Made by a program: the position numbers and the translations under genes
Shown here: positions 38,894 through 47,507 of the stretch, in pieces
How positions within the stretch are numbered: position 1 is the first letter of the stretch
How the letters are laid out: every line of letters begins with the position of its first letter
From: a virus
Strand: one strand, 5' to 3'
IMG/VR virus record: IMGVR_UViG_3300025133_000072
Coordinates: 1-64,000 of that record
DNA length: 64,000 nucleotides
The notes under the pieces: model-generated
Seen by the model: only the letters and a program-made list of their open reading frames with translations
What the model was told of the DNA's origin: nothing
The model's database searches: none

Positions 38894-40457
38894 ACGCAGA
38901 ATAGTAACGGGACTCATTGTTTCGGCCTCTTACATAGAGGACTTCATCAAAATCTACCACTCAGATTATATCGATTCTGAGTCAGCCGAAACCCTTATTA
39001 GCTGGGTGCTCGATTACTTTTCCAAACACAAGAAAGCTCCTGAGAGAAAAATAGAAGAACTCTTTCAGTCGAAGCTGTCCACAGGCAAGATCCAGAGCAA
39101 GGAAGTAGAGCAGGATATAGCCGAGATCCTCGAAGGACTCTCCAGAGATTACGAACGAACTTACGCTGATTTTGATCCCGCTATCCTCATCGAGGACACA
39201 GAGAACTATTTCCAGAAACAGCAGCTCATTATGCTCAAGGAGGATATTGGGGAGTGTCTGGATAAGGGAGATGTTCCAGAGGCTCACAAGCTCTTAGCTG
39301 AGACAAAGCCTGTCAAGCTCATTTCGGTTTCCAGTGGAAAGCTTCTGGAGAACAAGGAGGCTGTGTTTGGGGCCTTTGACATGAACTACGAACCCTTGAT
39401 TCGTTTCGGAGGCGCTTTAGGCGAATTATTGGATCATCAATTTGTCAGAGACTCGTTTGTAGGTATCACAGCTCCTGAGAAAAGAGGAAAATCCTTCTGG
39501 CTTCAGGAGGTGGCTTTCCAGGCCCATCGATCAGGTAGTTCTGTTGTTTATTTTGAAGTGGGGGATATGACAGAGAAGCAGATTTTGAGAAGGATGGGAG
39601 TTTCCCTTTCAGGCAGGCACTACATGGAAAAATATTGCCGACCGGATTACATTCCTACCCTCGATTGTACCCATTCCCAAATGGGTTCTTGCACACGAGA
39701 TGAGTTTATCACCAGAGATCACTATCCCTTCAAAGAGTACAAGAAATCTCAGATCGGCAAACTCTCGTACTGGGATTTGATTGGTTCTGTGAAGTCTTTT
39801 GATCAGTACAAGAGTTGCACAGCTTGTCGAGATTGTAAGAAGTCAGATTTCGATCCTGCTCTTTGGTATTGGCTCAGAGGCAAACAAGAGCCTTTGACTA
39901 AGGAAGATGCTTGGGAATTATTCCAAAGACAGTTAGAGCGTTATGGTAATAATTTTCGGGTGGAGATCTTCCCCAGGAATTTAACCACAGTCGAGGATCT
40001 TCACACATTGCTACAGGAGTGGGAAAGAACTCAGAATTTTGTGCCTGATGTGGTTGTGATCGATTACGCCGACGTACTGGCTCCTGAGAAGGGTCAGAGG
40101 GACGGGAGAGATGTTCACAATGAAAGATGGGGAAGGCTTCGGAGATTGAGCCAGGATTGGAGTTCTTGTGTGGTTACAGCTACTCAATCCAATTCCATGG
40201 GAAGTCAGGCTTCTAATTTGACTGATCAGCATTTCTCAGAAGATAAACGAAAAAATTCTCATGTTACTGGAATGGTTGTTTTGAATCAGGATTTAGTTGA
40301 GAAGAAAAAAGGGCTCCTGCGAGTGGGGGTCACGCTTTCCAGAGAAGAGGATTTTGATCCTTTTAGTACAGTTACGGTCTTAGAGAGAAGGAGCATGGGC
40401 AGAATTTTTCTAGATTCTTATCCGACCCCTATTGACAACCAGTTCAAATCTAAGTAA
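38883..40457 (+). CDS. Replicative DNA helicase, DnaB-like, with zinc-type insertion
   Basis: 524 aa from ATG 38883, overlapping the loader stop. N-terminal helical domain (ERRIVTGLIVSASYIEDF) with DnaB-like spacing; RecA-type core with Walker A variant APEKRGKSFW, Walker B VVVIDYADVL and TATQSNS. Between them an insertion (about residues 255-345) holds CTHSQMGSC and CTACRDC, enough Cys for a metal site; this is unusual for DnaB-like proteins. Drives the fork with primase and polymerase. Confidence 0.8.
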   Translation: MSIERRIVTGLIVSASYIEDFIKIYHSDYIDSESAETLISWVLDYFSKHKKAPERKIEELFQSKLSTGKIQSKEVEQDIAEILEGLSRDYERTYADFDPAILIEDTENYFQKQQLIMLKEDIGECLDKGDVPEAHKLLAETKPVKLISVSSGKLLENKEAVFGAFDMNYEPLIRFGGALGELLDHQFVRDSFVGITAPEKRGKSFWLQEVAFQAHRSGSSVVYFEVGDMTEKQILRRMGVSLSGRHYMEKYCRPDYIPTLDCTHSQMGSCTRDEFITRDHYPFKEYKKSQIGKLSYWDLIGSVKSFDQYKSCTACRDCKKSDFDPALWYWLRGKQEPLTKEDAWELFQRQLERYGNNFRVEIFPRNLTTVEDLHTLLQEWERTQNFVPDVVVIDYADVLAPEKGQRDGRDVHNERWGRLRRLSQDWSSCVVTATQSNSMGSQASNLTDQHFSEDKRKNSHVTGMVVLNQDLVEKKKGLLRVGVTLSREEDFDPFSTVTVLERRSMGRIFLDSYPTPIDNQFKSK

Positions 40458-40498
40458 TCTTCAATCGTTGAGATATTCGACAGGGCAGGTATCCAAGA

Positions 40499-41494
40499 AT
40501 GAATCCATTAAATTTTCAAAGTGTCCTCAAGTTTGTGACTTCTTTTGCCTCGGTAAAGGAAGGTCCGAACGTAACTTTCTTGGATGGTAAAGTGATTGTA
40601 TTTGGCGGGGAAACCTTAGCCTATGCAGAAGCTAATCATCCATTCGGCAAGGTTCCGGTTTCGGTTCCTAGAGAAAAACTCGTTGCCGTAGTGAATTCTC
40701 TCCCTTCTTTACCGGAGGAAGAGGTGGATCTGAAAGTTGAAGATGATGTGATGAAGATTGAGTGTGGTTCCGTTTTGGCTGAGATTCCCACCACTAATCA
40801 GGCTTTGGTTGCTCTTCCTTCTTTTAAGAAGGGAAAGTCTTTGACTGGAGTTAGTTTAGGGGATGCTTTGGGAGATGTGTTGCCTGCGGTTTCGCAGACG
40901 ATGTTAGATCCTAAATTAACCTGCGTCCACTTCGAGGGAGGCAGAGTTGAAGCTTGTGATGGCTTCCGTATGTCAAGGTACGAGCTTGAAGAAGCCGTAT
41001 TCCCAAATAGCGGAGGCATCTTGGTTCCTGGTCATCTGTTAAAAGCGATTTCAAAGAGAGTATTCACGGCTTATGCTGTTGCATCTCCTTGGCTGCTGTT
41101 AGAAGAGTCTGAGGGGCGTATCGCTGGAGTTCGCACATACAGCGAAAAGTACGACGATCTTGAGACATGTTCTGATGTTTCGGGTAATTCTGTAGAATTT
41201 CCGGCGGGTCTTGAGAAAGAGCTGCCCAAGCCTGCAAAGGTTTTCTGCAAGGATCATCCGGATATTCGGGTGCGAGTAGCAGATAATTCTCTGTCGCTTT
41301 ATCTTGGCGGAAGTCTAGGGTGGATGCAAAAAAAGTTTGATATGGAATATGGTGGCGATCCCATTCAGTTTTCAATTCGATCTGAGCATCTACTCTCGGC
41401 TTTAACTTTAGGGAACAATTTGGAAATTGGAGGAGGCAGAGTGAAAATATCTGGGGAAAGATTTTCACATGTAGTCTGCATCTCTCAAAGCTAA
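40499..41494 (+). CDS. Sliding clamp (DnaN/beta-like)
   Basis: 331 aa, start AGGTATCCAAGAATG. Three-domain clamp-like alternation of strands (VSVPREKLVAVVNSLP; LTCVHFEGGRVEACDGFRMSRYE; FSIRSEHLLSALTLG). The segment GRVEACDGFRMSRY matches the conserved TDGHRL-type region of beta clamps. Shorter than bacterial DnaN (about 366). Fits the pol, loader and helicase neighbourhood. Confidence 0.7.
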   Translation: MNPLNFQSVLKFVTSFASVKEGPNVTFLDGKVIVFGGETLAYAEANHPFGKVPVSVPREKLVAVVNSLPSLPEEEVDLKVEDDVMKIECGSVLAEIPTTNQALVALPSFKKGKSLTGVSLGDALGDVLPAVSQTMLDPKLTCVHFEGGRVEACDGFRMSRYELEEAVFPNSGGILVPGHLLKAISKRVFTAYAVASPWLLLEESEGRIAGVRTYSEKYDDLETCSDVSGNSVEFPAGLEKELPKPAKVFCKDHPDIRVRVADNSLSLYLGGSLGWMQKKFDMEYGGDPIQFSIRSEHLLSALTLGNNLEIGGGRVKISGERFSHVVCISQS

Positions 41495-41513
41495 TTCAGT
41501 AAAGAGGTGAACC

Positions 41514-42800
41514 ATTGGTGACATAGTAGGTTTTTTCGGGAACAGCCTTAAAGATGTAGCCAAAGCCAAGAAGTCCAATAAGATTCCGGACTGTTTTTCT
41601 TGTAAGCTCTATACGGGGTGTATGCATCCTAAGATGGAGCCTGTTGGAGAGGGCAGGAAAGGTATCTTCATTATTGGAGAATCTCCTAGTAGTCAAGAAG
41701 ATGCTTTGGGGGAATCCTTCGTAGGTAAAGCCGGGGAGTTCCTCAGAGAAACATTAGAGGATTACGGGATTCATTTAGAAAGAGATTGTTGGAAAACTAA
41801 TGCTATTCAGTGTCATCCGAGAGAGAACAGAACCCCCTCAGACTTTGAGATCCAGTGTTGTCGAACCAGACTACATAGGCAGATCCAAGAAAGGAATCCA
41901 TCTAAGATTCTTCTCCTGGGCAATTCAGCGATTCAGAGCATAATAGGCCATCGCTGGACCCGGATCAAAAGATACTCCGTTTCTTATTGGCGAGGCTTCA
42001 CCATTCCAGATGCTTTTTACAAAGCTTGGATCTGTGCTACTTATCATCCTTCGGCTATTCTCAGGGCTTTGGACGATAAGATCCCTTCTGTTATCCCAAC
42101 CTTGTTTTTCAATGACATGGACACTTACATGAACCTGCCAGAGAGAACTCATTTCAGTGATTTGGATGAGGATCGAAAGAATGTGCGGGTTCTTTACAAA
42201 AGAGCTGAGATCGAGAGAGCTTTGATAGATGTTTTGGATAATCCAGATCCCCTCTTTGCTTTTGACTACGAGACGACAGGACTTAAGCCCCAGGATTCCA
42301 GGCATAGAATCGTTTATGGGGGATTCAGTGTGGAGGATGGGAAGTCCACAGCATTCCCTTTCCCTATCACAAGAGATGACAGAATCTTTTATCTATGGAG
42401 GAGGATTCTTTTAGATCCCAGAATTGAGAAGACAGCACACCATATTAAGTTTGAGGAGAATTGGAGCAGAGCCAAGGTAGGTCTTGAGGGTGTTGTGAAT
42501 TGGAAATGGTGCTCAATGGAGGGCGCTCATATCCTGGACAATCGGGAAGGCATAACAGGATTGAAATTCCAGACCTATATTCGTTTTGGAATACCTGATT
42601 ATTCTTCTGCTGTAGACAAGTTTCTGACACATGATGATGAGGATGATTCTGGATCGAATGCCATGAATAACATCACCAATGCAGATCCCAGAGAGGCTAT
42701 GATTTATTGTGGTTTGGATTGTATTTATCAGAGAAGATTGGCGTTGGATCAGATGATAGAGAATCGATTATTGGCTACGTCCATGCTGGAGAAAAAATAA
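41514..42800 (+). CDS. Family-4 uracil-DNA glycosylase fused to a 3'-5' exonuclease
   Basis: 428 aa if started at ATT 41514, preceded by an ideal AGAGGTGA site; the first ATG (41622) would remove FeS cysteines CFSCKLYTGC. UDG motifs: GESPSSQEDALGESFVGKAG, TNAIQCHPRENRTP, second Cys set QCC, and YHPSAIL. The exonuclease has Exo I FDYETTGLK, Exo II HHIKFEENW and Exo III YCGLDCIYQ. This matches the N-terminal two thirds of SPO1-type phage polymerases, cut off from the polymerase domain that follows (TAATG overlap). Confidence 0.8.
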   Translation: MGDIVGFFGNSLKDVAKAKKSNKIPDCFSCKLYTGCMHPKMEPVGEGRKGIFIIGESPSSQEDALGESFVGKAGEFLRETLEDYGIHLERDCWKTNAIQCHPRENRTPSDFEIQCCRTRLHRQIQERNPSKILLLGNSAIQSIIGHRWTRIKRYSVSYWRGFTIPDAFYKAWICATYHPSAILRALDDKIPSVIPTLFFNDMDTYMNLPERTHFSDLDEDRKNVRVLYKRAEIERALIDVLDNPDPLFAFDYETTGLKPQDSRHRIVYGGFSVEDGKSTAFPFPITRDDRIFYLWRRILLDPRIEKTAHHIKFEENWSRAKVGLEGVVNWKWCSMEGAHILDNREGITGLKFQTYIRFGIPDYSSAVDKFLTHDDEDDSGSNAMNNITNADPREAMIYCGLDCIYQRRLALDQMIENRLLATSMLEKK

Positions 42801-44194
42801 TGAGAGCTACGACTCAGGAAGCTTACCAATTATTTCATGATGGGGCTCTGGCTTTAGCACGAGCTGAGTACAACGGCATCAAAGTAGATCTTCCCTACTG
42901 CAAGGAGACAGACAAGCATCTCCAGAATAGAGAAGAGGCTATGCAGAGTCTTCTAAAAGAGTCGGAGCTTTACCAGCTCTGGGGGAAGATGATGCCTCCT
43001 ACAGAGATCAACCTGGATTCGACAAAACAATTGGGGAAAGTTCTTTTTGAGGTGATGGAAATTCCTCCTCCAATTATAACTGACAAGGGAAATTATTCTG
43101 TTTCAGAAGAGGCTCTTTCTATTGTGGCCCCGGAGGTTCCTGGGGTTCAGCACATCTTAGATATTCGAGGGATTCAGAAAGCTCGGTCTACTTATTTCGG
43201 AGGGATTCTCAAAGAGCAATTTGACGGGGTTCTCCATCCTTTCTTTCATTTGAACAAAGTCAAGACCTATCGCTCCAGCAGTTCCCGGATCAATTTTCAG
43301 AACCTTCCTAAGCGGGACCCTTTTATGATGAACATGATCAGGAAGGCTTTTTCCGCTCGTCCTGGTCACAGGTTGGTAGAAGTGGATTTTGGGGGTATCG
43401 AGGTCAAGGTGAGTGCCTGTTGCCACAAAGATCCGAACATGCTGAAATACATTAGAGATCCCTCCACGGACATGCACAGGGATGTTTCTCAGGATGCTTT
43501 TTTCCTATCCTTGGAAGACATGACACCAGATAACGAGGACCAAGAAAAAGACATAGGAAATATCCGTTACGTGGGTAAGAACGGGTTTACCTTTGCTCAG
43601 TTCTATGGAGATTATTTTGGGAACTGCGCTCGGATTATGTGGAATTATATTGATTCAATGAACCTCGTTACAAAACAGGGCGTGGGTCTTTATGATCATC
43701 TGGCGAAACATGGAGTGCATAATCTGGAGGATTTCAAAGATCACCTTAGAGGGGTGGAGGATATTTTTTGGAATGTTCGTTTTAAGAAATATTCTGCCTG
43801 GAAGAAGAAGACATTCAAAAAATATTTGGACACGGGTTACGTAGATCTTTTGACAGGGTTTCGATGTGGCGGAATCCCATTAGAGAAGAACCAAGTTTTG
43901 AATACACCAATACAGGGTCCAGCGTTTCATTGCTTGCTTTGGTCATTGATTGAGACAGACAAAGAACTCAGGAGAAATAACATGAAATCCTTGATCTTGG
44001 GCCAGATCCATGATGCGATTGTGCTCGATGTTCTGGACAGTGAATTTGACAATGTGTTAGATCTCTTATTAAATATAATGTGTAAGAGACTTAGAAAATA
44101 CTGGAAATGGATCATCGTTCCTATGGAAGTCACAGTGGAAGCTTCCCCTGTTGACGGGAACTGGTCTGAGCTAAAAAAATTGAAACTAAACTAA
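42800..44194 (+). CDS. Family A DNA polymerase, polymerase domain only
   Basis: 464 aa from ATG 42800 at the TAATG overlap. Palm and fingers motifs: motif A LVEVDFGGIEVKV, motif B RYVGKNGFTFAQFYG, motif C QIHDAIVLDV. Motif C has Ala where most family A enzymes have Glu (HDE). RSSSSRINFQNLPKR precedes motif A as in T7-type enzymes. The proofreading exonuclease is the separate preceding protein, so the two must assemble or act in sequence. Confidence 0.9.
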   Translation: MRATTQEAYQLFHDGALALARAEYNGIKVDLPYCKETDKHLQNREEAMQSLLKESELYQLWGKMMPPTEINLDSTKQLGKVLFEVMEIPPPIITDKGNYSVSEEALSIVAPEVPGVQHILDIRGIQKARSTYFGGILKEQFDGVLHPFFHLNKVKTYRSSSSRINFQNLPKRDPFMMNMIRKAFSARPGHRLVEVDFGGIEVKVSACCHKDPNMLKYIRDPSTDMHRDVSQDAFFLSLEDMTPDNEDQEKDIGNIRYVGKNGFTFAQFYGDYFGNCARIMWNYIDSMNLVTKQGVGLYDHLAKHGVHNLEDFKDHLRGVEDIFWNVRFKKYSAWKKKTFKKYLDTGYVDLLTGFRCGGIPLEKNQVLNTPIQGPAFHCLLWSLIETDKELRRNNMKSLILGQIHDAIVLDVLDSEFDNVLDLLLNIMCKRLRKYWKWIIVPMEVTVEASPVDGNWSELKKLKLN

Positions 44195-44203
44195 GGGGCA
44201 GCT

Positions 44204-44803
44204 ATGAGTGAACCACTCTACGATTTTTTGATTACATTTAAGACAACTTCTTTAGATCCTTTGTGTTGTTCTGTTATAGGAATTGACGCAGCCCTCCTCC
44301 ATCGGAAGGACAAAAAGTTAGAGAAGTCTTATTCTAGTTCGGTCAGTCCTTTTGAGGAGGATTTTGATTTGGATATGAGTACCTCCGAATATCTAGGACT
44401 CAAGGGAGATGAAGAGGATATTCGGAATCAGTTATTGTCCTGGGATTCGGCTGATTCTGTTTTTCTGGCGTTGCATAAGTTAGGGATGTATTGGGAAAGA
44501 CCTCGTTTATTTATCTGGGGTGGATTTTCTATGATCGTCTTTGAGCGTTGGTTTGAGGATGCCTACAATTTGTTCAACAGGAACAACCCAAACAGCCTGC
44601 TCCATCCAAAAGCATACAAGCTTGTGAATTCTTTTTCTCTCCCGGCAGTAGATATCCAGTCTTTGGCGATAATCCAATTGAGATCCCAGAATCTCCGGTC
44701 TTTTGGATTCGACAGTGTTTCCAAGCATCTGTCTCATGGCAAGCAGCCCCATTTATCTCGTGCCATAGAATTGGCTCAGGTTTATCGGAAATTGGATCTG
44801 TAG
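44204..44803 (+). CDS. Degenerate DnaQ-like exonuclease fold protein
   Basis: 199 aa with an AGGGGCAGCT site. YDFLITFKTTSLDPLCCSVIGI aligns with the Exo I region of DnaQ proteins, but the DxE is replaced (ITFKTTS). The C-terminus SFGFDSVSKHLSHGKQPHLSRAIELAQVYRKL matches the end of DnaQ folds (H...A.DA...Y), again without the Asp. Probably a catalytically dead structural homologue, perhaps a polymerase or clamp accessory. Confidence 0.5.
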   Translation: MSEPLYDFLITFKTTSLDPLCCSVIGIDAALLHRKDKKLEKSYSSSVSPFEEDFDLDMSTSEYLGLKGDEEDIRNQLLSWDSADSVFLALHKLGMYWERPRLFIWGGFSMIVFERWFEDAYNLFNRNNPNSLLHPKAYKLVNSFSLPAVDIQSLAIIQLRSQNLRSFGFDSVSKHLSHGKQPHLSRAIELAQVYRKLDL

Positions 44804-45751
44804 ATGAGTTTATATAATCAACATCGACCAGCGACTTTTTTAGACATGATCGGATCTCCCGAAACAATAACCTCTCTCCAGACAGTTTTTGACAGGCCAG
44901 AGGATATGATTCCTCATGTGTTTCTGTTCCATGGACCTACAGGTTGTGGGAAAACAACAGCAGCCCGGATCTGTGCCAGTGAACTTGGGTGCGAGGGCTC
45001 AGATTATGTAGAGGTGAATTGCGGGAGCCAGAGAGGGATCGATAATATTCGGGAGATTGCTTTGAATAGTAAGTATGCTCCTATGTATGGGAAGAGTCGT
45101 ATATGGGTTTTCGATGAAGCCCATAAGATGACCAAGGATGCTATGTCCTGTCTTCTCAAGCCCCTGGAAGATGTTCCTCCCCATGTGTATTTCTTTCTGG
45201 TTACAAATCAGCCCGGAGGATTATTCAATGAGATCAGAGGGAGATGTATCCAGTATGAATTTCATCCTTTGATTCGGATGGAGATGATGCGCCTTATTCG
45301 GACGGTTTCTCACAAAGAGAAATTTGGGGTTATCCCAGAGATCTGTGATGAGATATTCAAGAGATCAGAAGGCAGACCCAGAGAAGCTCTCCAGATCCTC
45401 GATTCTATAAAGGATGTGCCTTCAGAGGATATGATGGAAGCTGTCCAGGCTTTCCAAGAGGAACAGACCTTGGCTTTTGATTTAGCACAGACTCTTATGG
45501 AGTCCACGACTACTATGGATGAGGCGGGTTGGCTTAAGATAAAGCCTGTTCTTAAAAAATTAAAAGGAGATCCAGAGTCTGTTAGAAGGGTGGTGCTTTC
45601 TTATTGCACTCAGGTCATACTTTCCAGTAGATTGGAGAGCACAAAAGGATCAAAAGCCTTCATTATTTTGGATTGTTTTTCGAAATCATTTAGAGAATCA
45701 GAGTTCGCAGGGTTAGTAAAATCTTGTTACGAAGTGTTTAGTAGCTCTTAG
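44804..45751 (+). CDS. Clamp loader ATPase (DnaX/RFC-like)
   Basis: 315 aa. MSLYNQHRPATFLDMIG opening, Walker A HGPTGCGKTTAA, Walker B IWVFDEAHKM, SRC-like EIRGRCIQYEFHPL, and a three-helix C-terminal collar. The usual DnaX zinc cysteines are absent. One gene appears to supply the loader, as in some phages, perhaps as a homo-oligomer. Starts directly after the DnaQ-like gene. Confidence 0.85.
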   Translation: MSLYNQHRPATFLDMIGSPETITSLQTVFDRPEDMIPHVFLFHGPTGCGKTTAARICASELGCEGSDYVEVNCGSQRGIDNIREIALNSKYAPMYGKSRIWVFDEAHKMTKDAMSCLLKPLEDVPPHVYFFLVTNQPGGLFNEIRGRCIQYEFHPLIRMEMMRLIRTVSHKEKFGVIPEICDEIFKRSEGRPREALQILDSIKDVPSEDMMEAVQAFQEEQTLAFDLAQTLMESTTTMDEAGWLKIKPVLKKLKGDPESVRRVVLSYCTQVILSSRLESTKGSKAFIILDCFSKSFRESEFAGLVKSCYEVFSSS

Positions 45752-45768
45752 ATTTTTTAGTAGAGGGC

Positions 45769-45796
45769 TTGTCTTTTAGAATAAAAGGGGTAGAAT
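45769..45796 (+). promoter_or_regulatory. Promoter, probably giving a leaderless mRNA
   Basis: TTGTCT (45769-45774), 16-base spacer, TAGAAT (45791-45796). The GTG start codon is seven bases further on (45804), without a ribosome-binding site. Confidence 0.5.
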
Positions 45797-45803
45797 AGAA
45801 ACA

Positions 45804-46295
45804 GTGAGCAGACCTTCCTTTATAGAAGATATAGAAATTGATGAGCATAGATTAGATGCGGAATGGTTGAAGCAACCATCTCTTATTCTTCAATATTCAG
45901 AAGACCAAGCTTTAGCAAAGAAAAGACTTGAAAGAGCAAGACAGAGAGTAGATAGAGTCAAAGCAGAGACATTCAAAGACATTTGTAAAACTCCCTCAAA
46001 ATATGGACTTACTAAAACTACCGTCGATGCTATGCGCTCAGCAGTGGATCTCCAGCCTGAAGTTAAGGCTGCGAATGATGCTGTAGCCGAAGCTGTTTAT
46101 CAGGCGGAGAGGTACAGGGGTGTTTTATCGGCTTTGGATCACAAAAAGAAAGCTTTAGAAAATTTAGTGACTTTGTATCTAAGAAATTATTACAGCGACT
46201 CAGATCATTCAGACATGAGCCCAGAAGACAAAAGATTAGCAAATAGGCGTGTTGCCAGAACAAGGACAATGAAAACTAAAATCAACAAGGAGTAG
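45804..46295 (+). CDS. Coiled-coil recombination accessory protein, UvsY-like
   Basis: 163 aa from GTG 45804. The pattern IEIDEHRLDAEWLKQPSLILQYSEDQA, long coiled coil, FKDICKTPSKYGLTK, VDLQPEVKAANDAV and HKKKALENLVTLYLRNYY is that of a widespread phage protein often annotated as a recombination mediator. Upstream of SSB and the RecA-like gene, which supports a role loading the recombinase on SSB-coated DNA. Assignment by pattern. Confidence 0.6.
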   Translation: MSRPSFIEDIEIDEHRLDAEWLKQPSLILQYSEDQALAKKRLERARQRVDRVKAETFKDICKTPSKYGLTKTTVDAMRSAVDLQPEVKAANDAVAEAVYQAERYRGVLSALDHKKKALENLVTLYLRNYYSDSDHSDMSPEDKRLANRRVARTRTMKTKINKE

Positions 46296-46301
46296 GGTGT
46301 A

Positions 46302-47492
46302 ATGCAAAGAAAAAGTATGCGAGAAAGGACAAGGGAAAGAGCAAGCAGAGTAAAGGGCATGGGTCTTTTGTACACTTTCGAGGAAGGAATAAAGCCTGTT
46401 TTTTACAGAGAGAAGGTTGAGGAAGAAATCAACCTGGACATCATCCCGTATGTCGTGACCATGGATAATCATCCAGACGAAGTAGAGAAGGGAGATCTTT
46501 TTTGGGTTCTGACTGTCCCTCTACATAAGAACGTAGGGGCAAGCAAAGAGAAGTTGGTCTGTCCTAGATTCAAGAATCTTCCCTGTCCAATTTGTGAAGA
46601 AGTGGACGCTCTTTCGGAAAATTATGACGCTAACAGCACATTGATAAAGAACATCCGGTCTAAGGACATGGATATGTTCAATGTCATCGATACGGAGGAC
46701 AGAGACAAGGGACCTCAAATCTGGACTATTTCCCCTTTCTGTTTCACCAATATGCTGGATCGAAAACTGAAAAGGGCTAAGGATGATTCTCCTCATTTGG
46801 ATTTTGCTGAGTTGGAGGGTGGTTCTACTTTGGATTTAGTTTTCGTAGTAGACACTTCCGGAAAGTACAAATTCAATAAGGTCGATGAGATCTCTTTCTC
46901 CAAGAGGGCTAAAGACTATCCGGAAGATATTCTCAAAGAGGGATTTCCTCTGGACAAGATTGTTCGAATCCTGGACTACGATAAGATCGCTGCCATGTTC
47001 TTTGGAGGCTCTGAGGGTGATTCCGAAGAGACTGAATCTAAAGACGATGCGGAGTCAGAGAGTCCAGCGGATCAAGCAGCCAGCAGACAGGCCAAAGAGA
47101 ATGCATCCGAGTCGATATCCCAGACGACGAAATCCCCTTCTGAGGAAGAGGAGGAGCAAGAGGAGCAGGAGACTAAGGAATTAGATCCTGATGCTTGTGT
47201 AGCGTGTGAAGGAGCAGGGAAGTCCTCTAACGGTAGGAAGTGCAAGCCTTGTAAAGGGGCGGGGAAGAAAGAGGAAGATAAAAAAGAGGAAGCGAAAGAA
47301 GAAGAACCTTCCGGGGAAAAGGAAAAGACTAAGGAAGATACGACCTCTACAGAGAAATCAGGGGACGAAAAGTGTCCGTCAGGATTCAAATACGGTATAG
47401 ATACTGACCAACCACATTGTAGAGAAGTTTGCTTGAAATGCGATCTGTGGCCTGAATGCTTCAGAGCTAAGTCAAACAACAAAGCAACCTGA
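46302..47492 (+). CDS. Single-strand DNA-binding protein, gp32-like
   Basis: 396 aa. Basic N-terminus (RERTRERASR), OB-type core with a zinc site (CPRFKNLPCPICEE at about residue 90) as in T4 gp32-like SSBs, then a very acidic tail. The tail carries extra zinc motifs: CVACEGAG..CKPCKGAG (DnaJ-like) and CREVCLKCDLWPEC at the end, which is unusual. The acidic tail should recruit recombination and replication partners. Confidence 0.7.
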   Translation: MQRKSMRERTRERASRVKGMGLLYTFEEGIKPVFYREKVEEEINLDIIPYVVTMDNHPDEVEKGDLFWVLTVPLHKNVGASKEKLVCPRFKNLPCPICEEVDALSENYDANSTLIKNIRSKDMDMFNVIDTEDRDKGPQIWTISPFCFTNMLDRKLKRAKDDSPHLDFAELEGGSTLDLVFVVDTSGKYKFNKVDEISFSKRAKDYPEDILKEGFPLDKIVRILDYDKIAAMFFGGSEGDSEETESKDDAESESPADQAASRQAKENASESISQTTKSPSEEEEEQEEQETKELDPDACVACEGAGKSSNGRKCKPCKGAGKKEEDKKEEAKEEEPSGEKEKTKEDTTSTEKSGDEKCPSGFKYGIDTDQPHCREVCLKCDLWPECFRAKSNNKAT

Positions 47493-47507
47493 TTAAGAGG
47501 AGTTGAT

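Noticed and set aside
42707-42799. Polymerase gene starting at 42707
   Set aside because: This stretch is already coding in the exonuclease frame; the TAATG at 42798-42802 gives the natural start.
46962-46971. GTTCGAATCC, a tRNA T-loop-like sequence
   Set aside because: It lies within a well-supported SSB coding frame and no acceptor, D or anticodon arms fit around it.
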